Source: Phorcus lineatus (Eukaryota > Mollusca > Gastropoda > Trochida > Trochidae). Taken from it: a DNA stretch of 64,000 bases. Positions 1-13,000 of the stretch are shown piece after piece; within the stretch, counting starts at the first letter, position 1; each line of letters opens with the position of its first letter. The position numbers and the translations under genes are program-made. The DNA lies in NCBI GenBank assembly GCA_921293015.1, contig OV121089.1:37496520-37560519 (forward strand). Direction: 5' to 3'. The notes below the pieces were generated by a model, which did no database searches, was not told the DNA's origin, and was given only the letters and a program-made list of their open reading frames with translations.

Positions 1-714
1 ATAAACTGTAAACCAAAAACAATGATATGACACACCATTCAAACCATCACGCCATTGATTCATACATGGACGAAAAATCTTTAATCATCTTCTCTTTGAC
101 GCCTGATTACCATTGCTTTAGATCCAATGCGCCTAATACATTTGCATGATTATGTTCACTGACCTACCTTCAGGTCATGATGTGATATAACGCAGTACGA
201 CCTCACAAGTTTTCGGTCAACAGAATGATCTTGGCAAAGCGAAAATTCACTGAAATAGAAATTATAATGTACATGAACCGTTTGATCAATCCGGCTGTCT
301 ATTGAAATGCAAGACGATTAATCGGTGATATTAATGAGTCAATACATATAATGGCTGCATAACCGTCTCTGTTACGTCTCAATCAGTTACTAACTAAAGT
401 AACTAGGTTTTAGTAAACTGACGTGTGGTTTTTTTCAAGTATACATCTAAACTAAATTGACTATTTTTTTGTCATTCATTTCACGCCTATTGATACAGGT
501 AGAGTTTTTTTACCTACGTAATCTTAAACTTAATCAAGGCTCATATTCGAAAATAGAAGTTTGAAGTGGCACAATTAGGGTTTTATAAAGTAAAATAGTT
601 CAGAATTTCAAATGCTTTACAGAATGATGTTTGATTTGAGAGAGACATTTATCTTATCTTATTTACATTTATATAATTAAACCTTAAGATTTCTGCACAA
701 TTTTTGCTCATTTC
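1..714. other. AT-rich non-coding DNA
   Basis: No ORF, splice-consistent exon, RNA gene or repeat could be supported here. Confidence 0.5.
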
Positions 715-776
715 ATTTGTCAGCGCTTTGAGCATGTCCCTCCTGTTACCGTGGAATCCAGCGCTTTATAAATAGC

Positions 777-863
<87 letters not shown>
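715..863 (+). mobile_element. Retroposon 3' tail with (TTA)n microsatellite
   Basis: CAGCGCTTTGAGCATG and GGAATCCAGCGCTTTATAAA precede an ATT/TTA array of about 85 bp (778-863). A GCGCTTTATAAAT stretch followed by (ATT)n is a common SINE or LINE 3' tail in invertebrates. No body of the element is recognised upstream. Confidence 0.55.
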
Positions 864-866
<3 letters not shown>

Positions 867-2655
867 ACCGTTTGTATTACCTAGATTTAGTTATACTAAC
901 ATATTCACTGAGATGTTCCTTGTTACAGTGCATTTCTCCAAATGGTAAAATTTTAACACTACATATTTTCATGAAGAATGTCCAAAAGTCCTACATCACA
1001 CTGACAATGAAGTATTCACAATCTTAATAAACGTTTGATTATCATCATTGGTATTTCAATGATCTGAATCTTTCATTTTGTTTGTAAATATTCCTCAAAC
1101 TTTTATGAACAACCTTTTGAAGTTACCATTTACCATCCTTGATGTACCGTATTCAATGTTTCTAAAAAGGCTTGTTATTTTATTGGAAACATTACTTTAA
1201 AAATTGTATACTTAAAAGGAAAGTTTTATAACAGATGTAGTCTTTCATTAGTCACAAGAAACCATGATAGAAATAATGTAACAAGTAGACAACAAAAAAA
1301 CTACTCAATAAAAGATTCATCATTACATTGACATTTCCCGCAACAAATCTTTTCGAAGCAATACGTTTGACATTTTAAAGACTTCAATTATTTGCTAAAG
1401 TATGTAGAGATTAGGGCCTCAATGGTATGGTAATCTGTTGGCACCCCAAGAAGGGAATTCTTCTACTTGCATTCAGATCATCATATTCTCGTTAACTTGT
1501 ATGTGTTAGTTGATGAGATAGAATATGAGTAACATAAATTCTGGGCTGATCTGGAGACTCGACTCATGGAAAAAGATGATTACAAATTTGTTGTAAGGAT
1601 GATCCTGCAGTAGAAAAAGTTCAGCTTTTATGATGATTAATTCAAATCAAGCTCACACAGACAGAATGTGATCCTCTTAACAGTCTGTTCTTATCAAGTA
1701 AATTCAATTTACAAACCTATGCAACAGCACAATGATATTTCCTATTATAGAATGTGGTTAGACTAATCTTTTACTTCAGTAGCATGCTATATGTAATGTG
1801 CTTTTGTCACGAAGGTGCCTTTACTCTTTATAACCGAAACAATAGGTAGTTAGCAGTTCTACAGCACCTTAGGGTGCTACTTTATAGGATAAAGTTATTT
1901 GATTTGTAGGAATAAACCAAACAGGGTTAAAAAAGAGACATCTTATCACATCTTTATGGTTGGCATTAAAATTTGAAATACAAACAGTATGGATTACATG
2001 TTCACCTGCTTAAGCTAATGTAGCATACGTCAATAATCAAAGTTAACAGCAAAGGTATGAAAGAAGTTTGGGTATAAATAAAGAAATAAAAATTCTCCTT
2101 CGTAAGGCAACACAACAGGGGAAAAACACACCAAAAATTTGGTGTTATATTTTACCTGAACTCATTAATTTGCTCGGATGCTTTTCGTTCATTTACGCTG
2201 CACAAGTTAAAGGATTATCAAGCGGGCATGAGCCTATATATATCAAGGACGCAGAGTTTTCAGTTTACATAAAAATGTCGCTCTGGGTTCTCAAAATTTG
2301 AATTCATAACACTATAAGACCAATCAGAAGATTGAACAATATAAGAAGAATCAGTGTTCATTGACCAATATTCTTAGCTGTAATGAATTTATTAAGCAAT
2401 TTTATGCAAGTGGACGTTTCGTTAAATACATTTTCAAAACAATGGTCTTTGTCGTACTTTCACAAGTTTAAAAGAAATCTAATATTGTTTTTATCTATGT
2501 TAAGGTTTGGCGACCTTATGTATTGTTTGATGTTGCCTGCGGCTGCTATTATTGTTTTATCAACATCATAATGTGTCTTGATATTGAGCTTTACGTTTGG
2601 TGACCTTACATGATGATTTTTGTTTCCTTTAGTTTTTCTAATCTCACTGATAAAT
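864..2655. other. AT-rich non-coding DNA
   Basis: Two short open frames (2068-2301, 2383-2571) are low-complexity and unrecognised. TTAAGGTTTGGCGACCTTA near 2500 and TTTACGTTTGGTGACCTTAC near 2591 are a small direct repeat about 90 bp apart. Nothing else is evident. Confidence 0.45.
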
Positions 2656-2659
2656 ATAA

Positions 2660-2938
2660 TCTTATGACTCTGTCTATATGTTTTCTTTCGCTTTCTCTGT
2701 CTCTCTCTGTATTTCCCTTTGTCTCTCTGTCTCAGTCTCTATGTGTGTCTCTTTGCCATTTGCCTCTGTCTCTGCCTCTGTCTGTCTGTCTATATCTACC
2801 TAACTCTCTGTGTCTCTCTGTCTCTCTGTGTCTGTCTGTCTCTGTGTCTCTCTCTGTATGTCCCTTTATCTCTCTGTCTCAGTCTCTATGTGTGTCTCTT
2901 TGCCATTTGCCTCTGTCTCTGTCTCTCTTTATATAGGT
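2660..2938 (+). repeat. Degenerate (CTCTGT)n pyrimidine tract with an internal duplication
   Basis: About 280 bp of almost pure pyrimidine built from TCTCTGTCTC-like units. A longer unit with CAGTCTCTATGTGTGTCTCTTTGCC occurs at about 2731 and again at about 2878, so the array also grew by a block of about 147 bp. Open frames through it are products of the repeat. Confidence 0.85.
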
Positions 2939-3099
2939 GAAGGTGAAATGACTAGCATTTAATTTATCATTCTGCTTTTATTCTCTTGTTTACAAAACAA
3001 TTGCTCTGAATCAAATGGCGTAGATGTTAAATAGTTGTTCTCAGACTGCTTAATAGATTATTACCTTAGTGTGTCTGATTTCAATCTCCGGTTCTACCA

Positions 3100-5000
3100 T
3101 TTCCAGGTATTATACAAGACTCTAGATTAATCCAAGTCCATCAGACATAGCTCAAGGACAATTGTCATGGGCATACTGCACTCAAAGAGCGCTTAAGGTC
3201 GTGTCTGTCTGAGTTCCTGTGTAGAATATGTAATAAACATTGCCTTCCTGTGACGATACGTTTCTAATCACAGAAAAATCATCAGGTTTGAGAAGAATTT
3301 TATCATTTCTTTAGTGATTATTTGTATGTTTGGAATCATAAGACAGACATGTCATAACTTGTTTTCAAGACTTCTTTACAAACCTTAGGTCACTTTGGTT
3401 TGATCGAAGGATATTTTACATAATTGCATCAAGTTATCAAGAAAATATGTACGTTTTCAGGTAATACAATTGATTTTAAAAGGCCGGAAATATCAAATGC
3501 AAATTTGCATTAAATCTGCATGAACTACGATATCGAATATATCAAGACTTTGCTTACAACCGGAAACGGCATCCACTCTCGTCAATCTATTAGCAATGCA
3601 CATATTATGTTTTAAACTCGGTTTCTTTCATCCTTTGTTCTCAGTTCAGAGTTTAGGGAAATTCAAAAGCTGCTCACATGCGGTTTTCAACCTTTGTGCT
3701 CACCATAGATTTTGTATATATCCAAGCCGACAGCGGCTGTCTTAACATTTTCATTGTTGATTGCAGGTCAGTTGCAGAGAATGATATGTATTTCGTTTCA
3801 TCGATAGAGAGCTAAAGTGAATATATATGTCCCCATATGTATCAAAATAGACCATTTGAACCTGAAAAACGTGTACTGGTGCCTTTCATCGCCGAAAACT
3901 ACGCTTCCTCATAAAGAATTATTGTTTACTTGACAATCTTTCTTTACGTAAAGTTATTGCTCCAAATATGTTTGCCTCTAATGTATATCATGGTGAACGT
4001 TGTTTTTTTTAGTTTTTAAGATGTTTCACTATGTTGTTTTCTATATCATAACATAACACGTTTTGGTTTATGAATGAGATCAAACTCAGCTGAATTAATG
4101 AGAATTGTATTCCTTGAGTGTATAAATGGACCATTGTTTTAAGAACAGCAACTCAACTCGACATAGTTGTAATTTGCTTGACACAGTCAAGAAGAACTTC
4201 AACAAATCACCGACCAAGCTTTATCTGTTATTAAAAAGGAGTTTATATGTTGCATACTAGTATATACGATTAAGGCTGAATGATGTGAAAAGGCCTGTTT
4301 TGTTTTTCATATATTGAATGCATTAGATCCTGCAACAAAGTATACTTTATCCCTTTACTTTGTAATGTAATTATGGTAAACTTCAATAATATAGTATATA
4401 TAATTATTGTTATATAACATTTTAGGGGTCTCAAGACAGTCGAACGTCTATCGTCCCAATTAATTGCTAAGCGGTCTCGAGAATACGAGACGTAAACCCA
4501 TTCACAAAAGTGTTGTTTTCTGTACATGCACAATATAACAAACTGTGTCAAATATGAAATTTCATAAAATATGATTATGCAGCAAACAAATGAAAATAAT
4601 GTTTCTATTTCACTGGTCGCTTCAATTAGTGCACAAAATGACGTTCCAAGTAAAATTTCATTAGTGTTTGGAAAACTATTAAGGCATTATTATGAAACTG
4701 TATGAAATATTATCTTCAGGGTTAACCATCGTTAATCTATCTTTGCAGCCGTTCAGAAAAAGGTTTTAATAACTGAAATCATGAATTTCTAGTTGTCTTA
4801 AAGATATTTTCTGTACTCTACTATTTGACTATTTCTAGTATCTTGTGTCAGTGGACAACAACAGTTTGTCTGGGACAACACTTTAAAGATCATCAGACAT
4901 ATCGTCCAGGACCATGTCACATGCTTATTGTACAAGGGCGTTAAGACCACGCGTGTCTACCATACTGTGTAGATTATATTGAAAACATCTTTGTTAAAAC
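3100..5000 (+). repeat. Two diverged copies of a dispersed repeat (third copy near 16160)
   Basis: Segments at about 3105-3245 and 4845-4985 share the order CATCAGACATA, a CAAGGACA/CCAGGACC block, a GGGC-GTTAAGG/C block, GTGTCT and TGTGTAGA. A more diverged copy is at about 16160-16310 (CCAGGTCCATT, then ACGTCTGTCTACC). The spacer between the first two holds nothing else I recognise. Confidence 0.5.
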
Positions 5001-5399
5001 TCTATATCTTACTGTACTCAATGGAATTGTAGACAATGTCTGTCTGCCTTTTTGTGTAGAATAAACTAAAATCATCGCATAACTTAAAATAAAGGAAAAG
5101 GAATAATTTTAGTGAATACTTTAAAGTTGTTACATTTGATATCATTGAATTTTTTTAAAAAAATATTAAAAAAGGATAACTGCAAATTTGCAATAATCGA
5201 AACAGAGCTTTGATATGATCAAAAACAAAAATCGTAACAAAAAATATATGTAGACTCAGGAAGCGGGATACAATAAACTAGATATTTCAATCATAGGTAT
5301 GAGAAACTCGGGATAATTTATTATTGCTATTTTATTTATTCTTCAGTAAAGTGGATTAATTTTTTGGATAAAATATGCAATCTCTATGATCTTACTTAA

Positions 5400-5590
5400 T
5401 GATATCACTAGTCAAAGTGTGATTAATCACACATTGTCAACTTTCCACAAATCTGTGCACTAAAAGCGTGACTAAACACGAGTTTACACATCACATCAAA
5501 ATATTTATCTAGACAGGTAAAAGAAATCTTTGTGAGTTAGGCCGACCTGCTCTGAATGAGTTATTTCCTTAGTGTAATGGTCCATTATTC
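5400..5590 (+). repeat. Extra partial copy at the head of the duplicated region
   Basis: Shares TGTGATTAATCAC, a CACAAA..TGTG..TAAACA block, TAGACAGGTAAAAG and GAATGAGTTATTTCC with the start of the next block at about 5600 and with 10085. Confidence 0.6.
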
Positions 5591-8500
5591 TTCATCGGCC
5601 AGTAGTGTGATTAATCACGTTTTGTCAAACTTAAGTTTCCACAAAACTCTTAAGAACAATTGTGAATAAACATGAGATTACACATTGCAGCAAAAGATTT
5701 AGCCAGACAGGTAAAAACAGGTTTGCGGTTTATGAAATGGGTCATCCTGCTTTGAATGAGTTATTTCCTGAGTGTTATCAATAGAGAACTATTCAACATA
5801 GCTCAGACGTGTTTCTCAGGGCGATAAAGCTTGATCAGCAAGTAACGTACAATATACCTTGCTTGTCACAAATATAACTTACCGGGCTCTGAAGAAGTTC
5901 TACCATTGATAAAATAGATCTTCGTCTCATATGAATATCCTGATTACATATTTTCATCTTGATAGGGATTTTATTTATCTTTCTATGTTTGAAATGAATC
6001 AGGGTTTTTTCGTCTGGTTTACTATCAGTGCGAATATTAAAAGCTGGAAATGTTTTGGTTGAATATTGTACACACTTCTTGTTGTCACTTTTACCTTTTG
6101 ACTTTGATGAACCATAGAAGGAAAACTAAGGTAATCACTTTAACAGTAACTTAATGTCATCCAATGCATTTCCTGTGTTAAGATTGTACAGAGAGTTCTT
6201 AACGATAAAATTAAAAAGGAGAATACATGAATTTTAAGATTTCGACTCTTTAACAGTTGTAAAAAGTTTATAAGAAGTCAAAGGAATTGGTATTCAATGT
6301 TTCAGGGGACTACAAGAAAGTCTGTAATCTCTATTCATACCTCCTGAAGTAATCTTATACCAACTCCTCAAATTATTAATCAGAGTTAGTGTATATGTAT
6401 ATATATGTTTTAGTAGCTTTATGTCAGTCTATTGTCGCCATTCATTCATCACCTTGCTATTCCGAGACTGCTCAAATTATACCTATTCACGATTTATCAA
6501 TGTTCCTAATTGTATATATGCACAACAAAAGGCGATGTACCTTGTCTTTCACAAAGGCTGATCGTACAGTATCAGTTTATTCCTCTTAATGTGAGCACAA
6601 AAGAGGGTAGTCAACTGAGTACTCTCAGCAAAAACTGTGAATAAGATTTTGTATAAACAATATAGCATGTCCTTAACAGAGTTCAATGGCATAATCGTGA
6701 AAGTGTTTTGGGCATTCTGATCTGTAACGTTGTTGATTTTGATGTCGGCGAGAAGACAATTGAAGAAAAATCATCCCTTTATGAATGATAGGTGATAAGG
6801 ATTTAACTCCGTGTCATTCACTGTTTGTTGAGATGTCAATGAGGATATTGTTTATATTGCACAAATCGAATACTTTAACAACTCCTTCCCTCTCATGGAA
6901 TTTACCAGCAATGTGATAAAGAAAATGTTATTATTGACCATAGACTATATAAAGATGCAGGATTACATTTTTACACTCTTATCTTTCTATCTATCTATCA
7001 CATAACACTTACTGCTGAAACATATATACCGCTCCATTTTCAATATGTTTTTAATAGTATCATTGAGGATCAAACACACTATATTGATACATGTATTAAT
7101 TTGTTTTATATGCTCATTGATTGATTATTAGTGAAACAACGATTTCTTCAATAGAATAATTTTTTGTCATTTTCACCTAACAATAGTTTTGTGTTATTTA
7201 ACCTGTAGACACATCACTTATTTTATTATGTACAATTAATTCTGAAAGTACAGAAATGATATTCCTTATGTATACATAAGGAAAAAGGTTAAGCACCCCA
7301 AGTTTTTCACCAGTAAGTTTTGTCTGAGAATAGAGAGGACAACATTGCAGTAAAAGTAATTGTATGATATGATAGAATCATAATTTTGCAATTTAAGATG
7401 GCAATTTCATTAAGATATCATTTCGGATATTTTGAATAATTGCAGTTATACAAATTGGTAGTTTTGAGATCAAAAGGTGAATATGTTCAGAAAGTCAATG
7501 TTTTTTGTTTTAATGTGTATTACTCCATTCTTCCTATTCCACTGTTTAAACTTTATTATGGATCTCTCAAGCAAAAGGCACAAGTTACAGTAGTATGGAC
7601 CTCCAAAATCTCATTTTTCGGAAAACGACCCATTCATAGAAAGGGACTAAATGGGCAGTTTTAACCGTAACAACGACTATAAATCAAAAAGAAGTATAGG
7701 GTTACTGAATCAAAGTTAAAGAAGACCAGCTTAATTTCCAAATCCTCTGGTTATGGCCATTTTCTAAAAATTAAGGAAAATTCTTATCAAATATCAAAAC
7801 CAAATTATGTCCTTATTGTGAAGGATACATGATTTTTTAAGTGTAAAATTGTACATGTTAACAAAATTGTTGTTCATGACAACTAACATCAGAATCCATC
7901 GCATACTTTTGACAAACGGACGTTAGGTATTTTGGATGAAAAATCAGTACCATTACGTTTTTTATCTTAAGTTCTCAAAATGTCATCATGTAGGATGAGT
8001 TTAAAGATATTAAGTCACGAAAACTTTAGTTTCTATGTCAAGGGGATCCATTCAGTCATATTTTCTCAAAAGATGCATTTTGCAATTTTGAAATAGGGGG
8101 GTGCTTAACTTTCTTCTCTATGTATATGTCACAAGCATTTATTACACCGTTTAATTGTTCCTGTCCCAATAGACATTTTATAACACAATGATACACGCTA
8201 TTTGGACAGACGAAATGAAAGAGCAGCAATGAAAAATAAAAAACTTTGTCTTATGAAGTCAACAGGACACCTTACTATTGAATTTTCTGATGCGTGTTTA
8301 TACCTAAAACCTAATTTTCGTTGAATAAAGTAATTAAGAGTTTCAATACAAAAAGTAATCTGGAAGTTCTAAAGAGCCGGTCACTCAAGATAAATTTATA
8401 CAGAGCTCATGTAGGATTTGAAAAAAAAAATGGTTTTGCATCTGGCAATCTTTTGATCTCTTGATGCATTAAAAGTTTAATCCCCAATAAGACATCACTT

Positions 8501-9950
8501 GCTGTTAAACCTGGCATGTTTTCTTCCCTTTGCAACTGTGACACTCAGTTATCATGTAACATACGTCATACCAAGTGTCTCGTTTTGAAATTAATATTTT
8601 CTCACGATAATGGGGATTAGCAAGCAAGTTGACGCAACTAAAGAACATGTTTGATGTTAGTGTATAAAAACTTTGTTATTGTAATTTTTTAACACCTTTT
8701 TTACCAATTTTTCATCAACTTTGAAATAGCATGCTGAAGAACTTATTACATCATAATAAATTTTGAATCATGTTTTAGTGTATTTTATGAATAACGTAAT
8801 GGGTGGTATTTTGACATATCGTTATTTGATGACAATAAGGCTGTTTCAAAAGAATGATCTGATATGAAAATTGCACATTAATTTAAGAGAATGTATTTGG
8901 TATCCCTTGAATATGTAAGCCCATTTTGCCGTCACACATGATGCATGTATATATTAGGAAACCGATAAAATGGTTTAGTTTACTCTCTAAATGCAACCTT
9001 ATTGATCAAACACAATAACTAACACTCCAATAATGTACTCTTTACCGAGGGTGAACTGACTGAGTGTTCTTATCACCAACTAGCGCGATCCTACGATTTT
9101 ATATTACGGCATGATCTGAAGATAGGTCAACAGGCATAATTGTGTAGGTGACACAGGCGCCTTTGATCTACCGACGTGTTAGTTTCTATGTCAAGAAAAA
9201 TACCTTTCGTCTATACGAATGAAAGGCGGTATGGGTTTAACATCATGACATTTCGCAATTTGTCGCGAAGTAATTAACGAAATAGGTTATTGCTGTACCA
9301 CCTACTATCCTACTGAATCACTGTATCAAAGTGGATTCTTTTTTTGTTTGTATTAAATGTAAAATGTACCAGACAGAACATAATTATTTCAAGGAGACAC
9401 TATTGTATCATAGTTCGTATGAGTAACGAGTATATTTTTGGTAAAACTTTTATCAAAGATAAAATCTGTTGTGTTTTCCTTAGAATGTTTGAGTATCTAC
9501 ATTTGCTAGGTGAAAAAACCCTTTTAGATAGATATTGCTATTAAAGACTTTGGTCCTCTTTGATTTATGAGATACTGGCAATATTCTTTTATTTAATAAA
9601 TTTACTTCATTCTCAATAAGATAAGATCTTAACTTTTCTGCACTACGTTTTATGATCCTATATTGATGAGAGTGTTTATGTTTAAGATCATGTGTATGAA
9701 AAGTTGTGTGTCATGCAGTGCGAGAAGTATAAGCATTTAATAGTCATCTTTCCGTTATTCTTCTCAACTAATCCTGAGAAATAAAACTGTCCTCATGTGT
9801 CCCATTTCATTTAACATTTCCCATCAATATTTTTAACATACGATAGTCCATACTCAAATTTTACTTGAATAAGAAAAATTGAAAAACAGCAGTTTATAAA
9901 ATCTACCTTGAATCTTCACATGATCATATGAATTTTGATTAATTTTTTGT
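5590..9950 (+). repeat. Diverged tandem duplication, block A
   Basis: Landmarks recur in the same order in block B: 5600-5900 with 10085-10380; 6040-6200 with 10440-10620; 8140-8290 with 11530-11720; 8938-9480 with 13873-14455; 9680-9945 with 14684-15005. Shared strings include GGGTCATCCTGCTTTGAATGA, GCTTGATCAGCAAGTA and CTTTGATCTACCGA. Offsets change from about 4.5 to 3.4 to 4.9 kb, showing insertions and losses in both blocks. No gene is conserved between blocks: the open frames in one are broken in the other. Confidence 0.65.
7268..8128. mobile_element. Non-autonomous DNA transposon-like element with about 30-bp inverted repeats
   Basis: TATACATA...GGTTAAGCACCCC at about 7270-7299 recurs inverted at about 8097-8126 (GGGGTGCTTAAC...TATGTATATG). 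The element of about 860 bp has no transposase. It sits in block A where block B is shorter, which fits an insertion after the duplication. Confidence 0.6.
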
Positions 9951-10080
9951 TTTTGTAATACTGAAGATCCTCGATGACATTTTATAAGTAACATAATAGA
10001 CATTTCATTTTTATTATTTTTCTGTAGTAAACCATTTTCTAAAGAAATTTACAATCAATTTAGAATGATGTTATCCCCGG

Positions 10081-13000
10081 TGAAAATGCATAAATAATCA
10101 CATTTTGTCAAATAACATTTTTAGAAAATGTTCACTACACATGTGACTAAACGTGAGATTACACATATGAATCAAAATATTAAGTCAGACAGGTGAAAGA
10201 GAAGCTTTGTATTTTATGAAGTGGGTCATCCTGCTTTGAATGATGTATTTCCTGAGTGTTATCAATGGACTACTATTCTACGTAACCCATACGTGGTAAT
10301 CTGGTCGAGAAGGCTTGATCAGCAAGTATTGTAACTGTTTTTTTGTAACATGCTACTCACATGACTAACTTACCAGGTCTAAGAACATGTTTCATAGGAA
10401 TAATCTTGCTTTTAATGTTCTATGGAATTTATTCATCAATTCTTCGAATTTACTAAATTTCTTCGTTTGGTTTAATATCTACATATTCATAAACTTGAAA
10501 TGTAAGGTAAAATAATGAACCTTCCATGATGTTACCTTTTGCTTTAGACTTTGATTAATTAGACAAGATAAAATCTAATGCAACAACTTCTAATGTGTTT
10601 CCTGCTGTCTTAGGATCGAACGTCTTAAGAATTCGATGTCAGAATTGGTATAGATTATGATCTAGTAGTTTCAAAAGTAAATTTTATCTCCATTCCTTCG
10701 TTGCCATGCAATTTCGAGAGTTATTCACAATTCATCAATGCGCTTAAAAGGACAGTCCTTAAGGGGTATTTTTTTGGAAAAAAAATCAAGGGGACATTCC
10801 CGCTTATACCAGTATGTTATCAGTACATGGTTGTAACATAACCCAGTTGAAACATCATACTGTGGATAAAATTTTGGTTGATTTAGATTTTACCACTAGA
10901 TAAACGAGAGCGCACATTCAGTAAAATAAAAAAAAAAGAAAAGTGAAGCCATTCCGCTTTGAGCTATGAACCTTGCTTCGGCATTACAAGGCATTCTTGA
11001 TAAGTCTTATCATTTACACTATACTGTGTACCTGAAATTATAATCTACCTTATACTAGCTCTAATGGTTCCGTCATCGCAACACGACAAATCATCCTTTT
11101 CAGAAAATGTTATTATGCCGTGAAAGAAAACCTGGCTTCTGTGCACTTTTAACCGTCAGTGATATGCAAAATGTTGTTGCAATGTCACATTTATTAGGAT
11201 AAAAAGATATGAGAAACACCTTATGTCAATTCAATATGAAAAGATTAATAAAATGTGATATCAAAAGGTAAACCCTCAACTGGCATGTTATGAATAAAAG
11301 AACAGGTTGATATGTTCATTTAATTACATAAATCAATTTATTTTGATTTAATGTTTGCATCGGTATCGGACATTCAGGGAAAGAATGACTTTGATTTCGT
11401 TATTAATTCATTGTTCTTCTCTATCAAACCTATTGACAAATAACTTTTCTTATAAATATCATACTAAAATGACAACAATACTTATCATGATTAGGTAAAT
11501 CCAATTGAATCTTATTTTATCTATCAGCACTCCACATTACACGCTATAAGGATGCCTGAATCAGATGAAATGAAAGAACAACAATAGAAAAAACTTTCTT
11601 AGATCCTCTCGAGATTGCTTTCTTTGTCCATTGGATTTATGGAAACTTGATATAGGAGAGACACGATGGATTTATTCGTATAAAAAGTATGTCTAACGAA
11701 TTCAACTAGACACCTTATCATTGCATGTGCTCATGCATGTTTCACAGGTTCAGAATCATTAACACTGGCGCAGCATGATAAGAATCCTACGAATTTCATG
11801 ATACATTTCAAACCGTGTTAAAGTGGAATTTAATAAGAAACACCTTTACTCAATATCTTCCAAAAATATATGAAAATATATGATTCAGACGCTCTCTGTA
11901 TGTTCTTGAAAGTATATATACTGGTTCAACAGTGGTCTTATGTAGGTTTATATGGTGTGTTGGCTAATGGAAAATGGTAGGTTTTGGTTCACTGGAACTG
12001 CTAATGCCACAACTATTTCAATAGATGAATATGATTCGCACATCGCAAAATTTTGGTATCATTAATCCCATTGTGTTTTATTATGTATGCTCTCAGGAAG
12101 TACATACTGAAATATGGAAAGGAAACTTTTGTTTGTGAAACTGAAATCAAAGCATATGTTTTCCGAAATTAATGAAGTACTTTATCAATATATGTTCTCA
12201 AATGCGTTTTAAATAATATGGAATTTAAACGATGAAGTAAGTCACCTCATGAATTGTTTTAATGTATGAAAATTCAATTATGAGACTGTGATTATGTAAA
12301 CTTAAATATGAAAAAAAAATTTTTTTAAAGTTATGTTTTGCATTTAATTCATATTAGTATTTTACTACCTGCGATCTTGTTCTGTTTTTCTTGTTTAATG
12401 TTGTCTGAACTGGTCCGCCATTGAATGAACAATACAACTGTTATTTCCCGATTACTATTAATATACAACTATCATTTATAACAGGAACCTCACGTCTCAG
12501 CAAACTTTTATATATTTAAAATTTGCTTGTCACATTAAAGTATCAATCTCCAAAAGTTTTATCTGAAAATGATAATCATATGACTACAAATAAGATGAAA
12601 AGCGTCTGGTTATCTACTGTGAATTCCTTTAACGAATGTTGATTGAATGTGTAAGTATGCAAGTGTTCTCATCAGAGTTTGTATTCAATTATCGACATTC
12701 AATATATTGTACAGTCTCAATCTATACCTCGCAATGTAATCTTGCTAAAGCATCAAATGAAAGTTTATTTATCATTATCATCGTTTTATGAAATTAAAAG
12801 ACTTTAAGACTGTCTATCACGTACCTCTTGATTCACTCATTGCCATATGTCTCGAGATTACTCAACGGAAACTCTTTCATAAAAGCGTCATTGAGTTGAA
12901 AGTGTACCTGCATGTTACAAACTGTATCAAAGGTGGTCCTATCATCATTGTAATACAAGTTGTTATTTTTTGTCAGAAAATATTAATATACAACAGGTTT

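Noticed and set aside
2610..2940. Two overlapping Ser/Leu/Cys-rich frames
   Set aside because: Products of the CTCTGT tract, with no start context or splice support.
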